Shown here piece after piece: positions 55,362-64,000 of a stretch of 64,000 nt of DNA. The stretch is from Siniperca chuatsi (taxonomy: Eukaryota > Chordata > Actinopteri > Centrarchiformes > Sinipercidae): NCBI RefSeq assembly GCF_020085105.1, contig NC_058043.1:17040167-17104166 (forward strand), given 5' to 3'. Numbering within the stretch: position 1 is the stretch's first letter; each line of letters opens with the position of its first letter. The notes below the pieces were generated by a model. The model did no database searches. It saw only the letters and a program-made list of their open reading frames with translations, and was not told where the DNA came from. A program made the translations under genes and the position numbers.

Positions 55362-55497
55362 TGGGCTTGGACGGGAGCCGTTAACTTACTGAAATGGTCA
55401 ATACAGCACTGCCGCCTAGAGACTTCATCATGAAATTACAACTATACCCACAAGATAGACACAAGTATTTAATTTACTAAAGGCACCATTTGTGATC

Positions 55498-55574
55498 ATG
55501 GCTGCAAATAAACGATTATTTTCATTATTAATTAGCAGTCTAATATTTTTGGATTAATTGTTTAGTCAATAAAA

Positions 55575-55611
<37 letters not shown>

Positions 55612-55800
55612 CCCATCACAAGCTCCCAGAGCCTATTTTCCATTTAAAATGATATACAATGCAGAAAAGCACGCTGGAACCATCAAATATTTTATCATTT
55701 AACAACTAACACAATTAATCCACTATCAAAATAGTTGCAGAATCTGTCATTATTTAGTGTCACTAGGCTAGTTAATTAATTCTCAAATTGTTTCAGCTCT
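55498..55800. mobile_element. hAT-like MITE copy with internal A-run
   Basis: Ends AACGATTATTTTCATTATTA and GTTAATTAATTCTCAAATTG match the family at 2.5 kb. A roughly 33-nt poly(A) stretch at 55578-55610 interrupts the core. Confidence 0.6.
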
Positions 55801-56443
55801 ATTCGTGATTTAAATGCAAATGTAGCTCCACACTCAGAACCTGCTTTTACTCCCATTTTTTAAAAATACATGGACTGACACTATAAAACTATTTTAAAAA
55901 GTTATTCATGTTTTTATTTTTATTTTTTAGTGATTAGTAATGATTAGTCACATCAAATGCCAAACAAAAATGTTGTCAAACTAGTTAATTAAACACATGA
56001 TTAAACCTATAAGGAATGCTGAAAGGTCTCTTAGGTTTCCCTTTGTCTTTGAGCCTCGACACACTCTGTACCCAAGACAGGCTGTAAAATCATATGAATG
56101 TGAAAGCAAAACATTCTTATCTGGGACTTCCCGTCTGTCTGGGGCTGGCCACAATACTTGTCACGGTGGTATAGTTTAAGGATGTTGTCTTCTTGATATT
56201 TGATTGTCGTGTTGTTGCTTCACCTGCCAGGAGAATTAGCCTGCAGCTGAACATAAATGGTAGGTACACCTGTGTTTCAGGGTCTCAGGGTCTTCAATTG
56301 TTGTAATGTTAATCCATTCTCTTGTAATATATAAATTACTATATATTCAGTCAGTCTCTCTCTGTCTCTAGCAACAGCCTAGGCCTACTTTGTGTTGATC
56401 TGTCTCTACCAAGACATCATGATAATGTTTCTTTTTCAGGAAT

Positions 56444-57870
56444 ATGGAAGGCATCTCGTTTTCTGACTTTTACCAACATTGTATGTACATTATAATCTAC
56501 ATTAAACATGGAGGGTGGTGGCACACAATGTTCTAAAGAAATTCACCATTATTTAGGAAATATTTCTAAATTGTGATCTATTCTTCTGAACATTTTCAGA
56601 CAAATATTACCATTTCTATTCAATCTGCTTTGGTCTGGGATGTGGAACAGCACTCTATAGGCCCTTTCGTTGTAAGTAGATGTACAGTATCATTCAAGCT
56701 CTTAAACGGTCATGCAAAACTTTGTAGGGACAATGTACATTTCCAATTATCTAATTTATCAACAAAAACACCTATTTTTGTTAAATTTATAAGTAATGAC
56801 TCTGTTTAAGAAAGTTTGTGTTGCATTTCCAGCACTTATGCTTCCATCAGTCCCTGCTGTGTTTTTCACTATAGTGTTTGAGGTTGTGGGCATAATTTCT
56901 GGTAAGCTGGACTTTGTTTTATAACATCAATATTTAAAAAAAAAAAAAAAAACACATTAGTTATTGCTGTCTCTTTTTTACCAGAAGGTGAAATGCTAAA
57001 CATGTTATTTTAGATGATCCCCTAATCTTTACATTTTGTTGGACAACAATGAGAGTATTAATGTTCATTTTGTATGTTTCCTGTCAGGCCTGCCTGCCCA
57101 TACTAGGACATGTAAAGGCCCTCCCTATGACAGAAGAGGTACACACACTTAATACCTGATTTGGTTATGATTTGTACCAGCAATGTATTGTTAACTTACA
57201 ACAGATTAATAATAACAACAAAATATTTATTCATCACAAATAAATGTGTTCAAATGATTTTTAATTGTTTGTTGATTAATATCTAATAGCCTACACAGGA
57301 TTCATAACTGATCAATAATGTTATATCATTTTTTTAAATGTGAATATTAATTATCATTAAATAGCAATAATATTGCTGGCAAGACACAATTGCCATCAGT
57401 ACATACTATATGATAAAACAATGACCTTAAATTCAAAGTATAAATCAGTACCCACATTCAGACCTGTTCTTTTTAAAATCTAGCATCTCCTTCTAACTCT
57501 CTTTAGATGTTTACTGGGGATTTTCTTTTGCACTTTTCGTGGCCATCCTGAACCTCAACTTGTATCACGGTAAAGCCACATGACTATACAGCATGTGAAA
57601 TATGCAAAGGCCTTGGGAAAATATGATTTCTGTGGTTACATGTTGTGCTTTATTCTAGTCTACACACTGTCTTATGGATGTGGAATCCTTGTGTTTGCTC
57701 TTAGAGGAGCAAAACGGAAATACAGCTCTCTATGGTAGGTAGGCTTACAAAAGATTTCAACGTTGCACATTGTTAGACTGATAGACAGACAGCTTATTTG
57801 TATGATCTACGAATGTTATTTCTCTCTTTTGGGCAGGAAGCTGAGAAAGAGACGACACCCCTGGCAGTAA
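56444..57870 (+). CDS. unrecognised small multi-pass membrane protein
   Basis: I do not recognise this family. Coding exons 56444-56480, 56600-56671, 56833-56901, 57088-57138, 57507-57569, 57659-57734 and 57837-57870 total 402 nt, giving 133 residues. Every junction is GT-AG, and all three 1-nt phases chain to one stop. Residues 1-14 (MEGISFSDFYQHYK) are hydrophilic. Hydrophobic segments follow: YYHFYSICFGLGCGTALYRP, LPSVPAVFFTIVFEVVGIIS, and VYWGFSFALFVAILNLNLYH, which runs into VYTLSYGCGILVFAL. The loop LPAHTRTCKGPPYDRR sits between the second and third. The tail KLRKRRHPWQ is strongly basic. No signal peptide or sequon is seen. An in-frame stop in the upstream exon fixes the start. A short overlapping uORF starts at the exon 1 junction. 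AATAAA lies at 58133-58138. Most exons are small (34-76 nt). Confidence 0.75.
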
Positions 57871-58132
57871 AAGAAGTTTACAACTACAGAGGGTGAATTT
57901 ACACGCAGTGCTATCTGTGCTTGTTAATCTACAATATCAAAGAGCACGGTTGTTTTTGATGAAATGAATTTAAGACTCAGAAGTGCCGAATTCTACCAGG
58001 AAGTTATGTATATATCCACAGAAACAAGCAGATATAGTCATCTGTCAGACAACAATATGATCAGATCTTTAGTTGGCCATTTTCAGGTTAAAAATATGTA
58101 TTAGCTATCTTAGGGATGTACAGTAAAGAAAT

Positions 58133-58138
58133 AATAAA
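58133..58138 (+). terminator. poly(A) signal of the unnamed membrane-protein gene
   Basis: AATAAA lies 263 nt after the stop codon at 57870, giving a short 3' UTR. Confidence 0.55.
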
Positions 58139-58346
58139 TGTATGATGCAGATATGTGCTGTAAGAATTGTGTTATACTAATGTATAGTCATTAATCATGG
58201 TTTTGTATCACTTACTTAGACACTGTTTGAATTAAAGCACATATTTCCGTGTGTGTATACTGCTTGAAACACACACATCAACACAAATATACTTCCAGGG
58301 GAAAAGAACAAATTCTTGTAAACACTCAAAGTCAAATGCAGAGGGC

Positions 58347-58352
58347 TTTATT
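58347..58352 (-). terminator. tkt poly(A) signal
   Basis: AATAAA on the minus strand, about 0.93 kb past the tkt stop. The 58.36-59.28 kb interval then reads as tkt 3' UTR, convergent with and separated by about 0.2 kb from the 3' end of the plus-strand gene. Confidence 0.6.
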
Positions 58353-59280
58353 ACATGAAAGTAATGTACATACAAAAATTCAAGTAACAAAGAAAGTGTT
58401 TGTTCTTGGGTTCACAAGTCAGATGTAACACTACCTTCATAGTCACAGCCAGCCATATTCTCCATTCTCCAGCACTTGAAGGGCCTTCAGCCCTCCACCT
58501 TATGTAAAAATAAAAAAGATGATGCTACTGACCACATAATAATTATTGTCACACTGCTGGTATGGTCCAGTTGTACAGCTAGCACAAATGAACACTGAGG
58601 TGTGTAGGCTGATGGTAACTTTAAAATCAATAACAACAAAAATACAGTGCTGAAGAGAAATGATACAACTTTTGAAACCACAACAGTTGAAAATGTCTGT
58701 GTGGTTTTGAGTGACTGCTCTTTATGACCTACCTACATTTGTTTGACATTTTATCCACTACCTTCTACAAACAACAACTCTGTTAGCTTCTTTCTGACAC
58801 TCGTAAACACTTACTTTAAAACTATGCCCCACCCAGTTTATTAAGAGCTACATCAGAACAATATAAAAAAAATGAAGTTAATCAAAGAGCATTAAAAAAA
58901 ACACATGAGAGCATCACACAGTACTCATGTTGAACATAATATAATGTATTGTTTTGTATGGGGAGCATCCACCAACGACAAAGTCAGTTATGGCCACATT
59001 TTGATTATTGAACTATGAGTTTAGATATGAGGATATGTGTGTTTGAATTTGTGTATATCTGTCCTTGTGTGTGATGTGATGGATGCATGAAAGAAAGGTA
59101 AACGTGAAACTCTACTTCAAAGTGTACGGCACAAAATCACATTACTTCAGTACACACTTAGGGGGCATTCACAGTGAAGGAATTTAAAGAGCTGGGTGTC
59201 ATGTGAATCAAAAACATACTTGACTGTTTATCTTCATCTGCAGGGGTGTGATCAGATAGGTGGGTGGGGCAGGGAGAAAG

Positions 59281-62200
59281 TTACTTGGCATTGGTAGAGC
59301 TGCTGAGCATCTTGCGGACGGCCTGGGTGATGGCGTCACGGTCGATGCCGTAGATCTTGAGCAGCTCATGTGGTTTGCCACTGCGGGGAACGTGGGACAC
59401 AGCCAGACGATGCAGATTGAAGCCAGACTCATTGACCATTCCTGAGGACACTGCCTCCCCAAGGCCACCTGTGGAACAACAATTCCTCACATGAGAGAGA
59501 TGAAAAGGGAAGACAAATCCTCTTTGAAGGATGGGGGACACCAGTGGTGAATTCAGATCCTTTACTTTAAGTGAAAGTAGCAATACCACACTGTGAAAAT
59601 ACTCGACAACAAGTAAAAGTAAAAGTATGTAAGTATTATCAGCAAAATTTACTTTAAGTGTCAAAAGTAAAAGTACTGCAGAAAAATGCTCCCTGTCAGT
59701 GCTTTACTATTAATTAATTTTATTAATATCATTGCCGCATTAATGTGTGTGTTTCATTTTACTTCTGCAGATCTTTAAGGTTGCGATAATTTGAACTACT
59801 TTCTATACTGTTATAGAACTACTGGGTAGTTTAATCTTAAGCAATGCATCATATTCTATAAGATCATCATATCTTTGTAGCATCGCTGTCCTGTGAGAAC
59901 CACGTATCTCTAAAACACAGTTTTCAGCATTGTGACGATGTATTTTCCAGCTAATCCAAGGGGGCCTTTAAATAGTTTATTTAGCTTAACGAGAAGGCGA
60001 ATTTTCTCAATCCATAAAGAAAATATAAAAGAGTTTATCAGACAAATTCAAAATCACCAAATTTGCAGATACATGTTTTCACTGGACAGGAAGGGTATGA
60101 ACAATTGTAATCATAAGTAACTATAGCTGTCAGATAAATGTAGTGGAGTAAAAAATAAAATATTTCCCTCTGAGATGTAGTTGAGTAGAATTATAAAGTT
60201 GCATAAAATTGAAATACTCAAGTAAAGTACAAGTCCTTCAAATTTGTACGTATGTACAGTACTTGGGTAAATGTACTTAGGTATATTCCACCACCTAAAA
60301 GCGTTAAAAGCTTTGAGGCTTCACTGACAGCAAAAATTAGGCTGTTTTTAAAGCATCATGTCATCACATGCAGTATACATGTACAGAAAATAGAGGGGAC
60401 TAGAAAACATTACAAACAAATTCAATCTCGACCCCTATACCACTATCCTTCTTGGTCCAGATGTAAAATGAATGAGATACCCAACATCAGACTGATTACA
60501 GTTGCAAATATCCTTTGTCTAGTCAAGTCCATGCCATCAGCCATCCCCTTTCTCTTAACTGGCACAGGGCATGGCTGTCTGTGCTATATAGGTCACAGAG
60601 AGCCCCATGGGCACATGCTCAGTTAAGGAAATCTGACAGCACTCTGCCTCTCTGGCTCGCACACTTACAAAATGCACTACAATACCAATGCATTGCCTGC
60701 GCACAGCAGTCAGCCTCCCCTCAGCCAATAAGCAAATGCCACCACATCGCGTCTCTGTCACTGAACCAATGGAAACATGCCACCACAACACACCCGAGGA
60801 CATGGAGCAATGACAGAGCCCCAGCTGCATTATGCTGCGAAGCTTGTTGCTGCTAGGTTGGTAGTGGTCATACAATATGCAGAAGCTGAACAGTATGAGC
60901 TACTTTTATGGAAACCTACCTTCATAGTAGTGGTCTTCCACAGTGAGGATTCGTCCCCTGGTGGCACGTGTGTGGTCGATGATGGTTTTGATATCCAGTG
61001 GTTTGATTGTGAAGGGGTCAATGACCCTGACAGAGATCCTCTCTAGAACATCAATTAATCCAGTTGGGGAGTACAAAATATAATGTGATAACATTAATGA
61101 CATCACTCTAACTGAGACCTTGATGTCCTTGTAAATCCTGGTTTTAATCAGTAACTAGGGATTAATATCACCACAATGCATGTATCATATATCACAATGA
61201 CAAAGTTAAAATCACAAATGTATCTTCCATAGGTATAGGTATTTTTCCATCTCATGCAAGCATTGTCTATGTATGCAAAAACAGAGACAAAGGCCAGGAT
61301 GCATGCTACGGAAAGTCAAAAAAGATTAATAAAAAAATCACATCTAAGGATAGATGTTGCTTTTTCTATACACAATAATGCTCAAAACTACAGCTGGTAA
61401 CATTGAAGGATCCAGCCTTTACAATAGTTTTTATCTCAGCAAATTTAAGATGTCATTTATTTAAACTGATATAATATTCTATGTTAGTTCTGATAAACAA
61501 TGGCTCATCATCGAATATGGTCATTCAGTATTTGATAAAAAAATATTGGATTTTCATCTTTTAATATGTTATACATGATGTCATATATGCTTTATGTTGC
61601 TCAAAAGCAGTGTTTAATGTACTGTACCTTTCTTTAAATGTTCAGCTGCAGCCAGGGCCTCGTGCAAAGTCACTCCAGCTGCCACCACAGTCACCTGGTC
61701 ATCTTTGCTCTGGTACACCACCTGGCAAAGGGAAAGGTATTATCTCCCGTTTCAGGTTACAGTGTTGACAGTGCTTGCTGTGTTGATTTTGTAGCGAAAG
61801 CTTTCTGTTTTATTATTTTCCACACTCTTAACAGCTATGCAAGCACAAAGACTGTGTCACCTTAGCCTGTCCAACATGGAAGTCCTCGTTGCTGTTATAG
61901 ATGATGGCACTGTCTTGGCGGCTGGTTCGTATGTAGCAAACTCCCTTAATAAAGGGAAACATGGCAATCACTACTGAGGCATTTTGACAGCAAATAGGCT
62001 GTTTTGCTAAAAAAAAAAAAAATGTTCCACAGATAATGTAGGTAGGCCAGAACTCTGCATTTAGGTTTTTATGTACTGTACCTTTGTGGTTGCAGCCAGC
62101 TCCACAGCCTTCTCTGTAGACACACCATCACTGGGATAGAAAATGGTCGCTGTGGGAAGGGCCCTGAACATAGCCATGTCCTCTAGACCCATCAGAGAGG

Positions 62201-64000
62201 GGCCTTCCTCTCCTGTAATTTGAACATTTATAGTTGATTTCATACGTCCAACATTGAGAAAATCCTCAAAAGTTATTGACAGGTCAGGCTGAGCTGATGC
62301 ATGCAGATCCACAGACATAAAGCCAGACTTTGCATGCAGTGTACCTGCACTAACAGAGGGACACCTGGTTCCCTGCTGACAGCTTCCAGGGCAGACAGGA
62401 AGGGAGAAAAAGGGGAGGATTGAGTACTAGCTGTAAGGTCAAAGGGGGTAAATGGTAAGGAAAACACAGGATTAGAGGGAAAGAGAGAAAGGATTGCAAC
62501 AACTGCACACTCACAAACACACACAGATCATTCTTTTATACATTTATCACCATTAGGGATACTGTGAAAATGGTCTGAGAAACTGGGTGTTGTGAAATGT
62601 CTGGCTTCAGTGTCAGGGAATAAAGGTGAATTTTGTGAAGGTGTGGGTGGGTAAGGTGTGTGGGAGGGGTTGTGGTGTGCATGGCTCATAAGCAGCAATT
62701 TACTAACCGGTGGACAGGCCACAGTGGGAGCCACACACGTTGATGTTGCTCTCTGAGATGGCTGCCATGCGGAGCTGGTCGTAGGCGCGGGTGAAAAAGG
62801 AAGCAAGAGTGCTAGCAAACACAACATTCCTCTCACGGGCAGCACATCCCATGGCAACACTGACCTGGGAAAGGAATTTATTGTTTCTTGGTAACTATAC
62901 AAGAGTACAGGAGACATAAACTAGATAGACACAGGTCACACATGTTTGATCCCAAAAAGATCACCCAGATGGTCAAATATCAGTGGCACAAACCATATTT
63001 AAAAACCTCTTTGAACCAAAGACCACTTTAAGTAGAGAGTCAATGAGAAGAGTTTTCTCCAAAGCTCTGGAGGCTATTTTCCCATATGGGTGGAATCAGT
63101 GGCATACCTCCTCTTACATATAATTTCCTTTGTCCTGTCTCCAAAACTCTCCGCAATCCCACAACTTATTTCCTTGCTTTGTTAAAAGCAACTACTAAGC
63201 ATCTGTGAAAATGCAAATCTGATGTTAGATAAATTCTTATAGATATAATCAAAGAAAACAAACTACTTCTTTAAAGGCTACACCTTAGCCAGCAGCCGTT
63301 TCACCCAAACCAAGAAAAGGATGTCATTAATAATAAATGTATACAATAAAAGTACATTTATCTGTGTTCATCTAATTTCTGTAAGCCACAGAAATGCTGC
63401 CATTCAACTTTTGACTTTTCTCATGCATTCAGCCAGATGGTCCCACCCTCTGCACTGATTAATATTTTATTTCTGAATACACTTGTCATGACTGCTTATC
63501 ATCATACACATGTCTGACCTACATTGGAGTTGGCTGCTACTGGAGCCATAACAGCGGAAGGAATTAATGTCTGATCGCCTCTCTCCAAATTATTAAACTA
63601 AGATTGGATAAAATAATGACAGATGCAAAAGAAGGGTGCTGCCTAACCACTGGTGTCAGCAGCAGCCACATTGGCCATATAGAGGCAAATGGTTCGTGTC
63701 TTTGCCCATCCTTACATTATGGATAGACAAGTCATGTATAATTAAATGGCAAAGGCTGAGACTCACAGCTGTGAGATGTAAGGTTGTACTCGTATCCAAT
63801 CAAAGCAAAATCACCACATTAAAGAGAGAGAGGGAGGTTTTGTTTGTGTTTTTAGTAAGCTTTAAAAATCTGACCAAAAATACCACAAAGGAATATGTTT
63901 ATGATGGCTTTGTTTATAGATATATAATAAAACGTCTTTCTCAAGCTTTGTGAAACAGGCTTTATTCTGTAGATTCATGAGGGATCATACCATGTTCTGC
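59281..64000 (-). CDS. tkt: transketolase, C-terminal part (partial)
   Basis: Thiamine-diphosphate enzyme of the non-oxidative pentose phosphate pathway, moving two-carbon units between sugar phosphates in the cytosol. Exons 63991-64000 (cut), 62708-62864, 62082-62212, 61861-61944, 61628-61721, 60920-61042 and 59281-59468 encode about the last 261 of an expected 620-odd residues, with consistent phases. The cut exon reads QNM, the end of the catalytic AEQNM motif whose Glu activates the cofactor. Next come [40 protein letters not shown] and [20 protein letters not shown] of the pyrimidine-binding domain. The C-terminal domain has [32 protein letters not shown] and [20 protein letters not shown]. 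The N-terminal cofactor domain lies beyond the window. Which teleost paralogue (a or b) this is cannot be told. Confidence 0.95.
59542..60295 (+). mobile_element. inverted-repeat MITE in last tkt intron
   Basis: Ends AGTGGTGAATTCAGATCC and TACTTAGGTATATTCCACCA, with AAGTAAAAGTA tracts inside each border. Sub-terminal AATACCACACTGTGAAAATA matches the copy at 42.0-42.5 kb. Non-coding; the 62- and 124-codon frames in and beyond it look accidental. Confidence 0.65.
62865..63990. other. tkt intron
   Basis: Between the exon starting PVS-type segment VSVAMGCA and the exon ending EQNM. No further exon with tkt similarity is present. The sequence is AT-rich without clear repeats. Confidence 0.75.

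Larger units (their letters stand above)
54964..56443. other. divergent spacer: bicd2 promoter and 5' exon of the unnamed gene
   Basis: The bicd2 leader is followed by two ZNF143-like motifs (55273-55284, 55347-55361). A MITE-like block with a long A-run covers 55.5-55.8 kb. A probable non-coding first exon of the plus-strand gene ends at about 56259 (AACATAAATG/GTAGGT) with an in-frame stop upstream. Confidence 0.55.

Noticed and set aside
60252-60856. Frames of 106-124 codons on both strands in the tkt intron
   Set aside because: They begin in a MITE end, overlap each other on opposite strands and match nothing. tkt splicing skips the region.

Overview
The window is nuclear DNA of a ray-finned (teleost) fish. 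Long GT-AG intron-split genes encode vertebrate-specific families (ITIH, WNK, ninjurin, CARD19, bicaudal-D, transketolase). The spacers and introns carry fish-type debris: a 5'-truncated Rex/L2-like LINE, several short inverted-repeat elements and microsatellites. I rebuilt six gene models by hand from splice sites and reading phase. The four complete named genes and one unnamed gene close in frame from start to stop, which is the main support for their exon lists.

Layout, left to right. 1-4150 (-): 5' ten exons of an inter-alpha-trypsin inhibitor heavy chain (itih3-like), cut by the left edge. 6985-29505 (-): a complete 29-exon wnk2, 2592 codons plus stop in the longest model, including a 303-codon phase-0 cassette exon and a run of skippable Pro/Gln/Ala-rich exons. 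33361-37676 (+): ninj1, three coding exons, head-to-head with wnk2. 40736-43207 (-): card19, six exons, convergent with ninj1. 45699-54963 (-): bicd2, seven exons. 56444-57870 (+): a small multi-pass membrane protein in seven coding exons that I cannot name. 59281-64000 (-): 3' part of transketolase, cut by the right edge.

wnk2-ninj1-card19-bicd2 corresponds to a human 9q22 neighbourhood. The flanking itih3 and tkt are near each other on human 3p21.1, so the window looks like a 9q22-type block inside a 3p21.1-type block. There is no operon logic here, but the neighbours are thematically linked: WNK2 is a chloride/crowding-sensing kinase controlling cation-chloride cotransport, NINJ1 ruptures the plasma membrane in lytic death, and CARD19 is a mitochondrial CARD protein. 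BICD2 is a dynein cargo adaptor, transketolase belongs to the pentose phosphate pathway, and ITIH is a secreted hyaluronan-binding chain.

The most interesting material is inside wnk2: an HSN2-like symmetric exon, a five-unit 12-residue repeat, an altered KLHL3-degron-like motif, a degraded SPAK/OSR1 docking motif and alternative ends. Also notable are a candidate ninj1 cassette exon, an orphan promoter-like patch at 39.76 kb and the unnamed gene at 56-58 kb.
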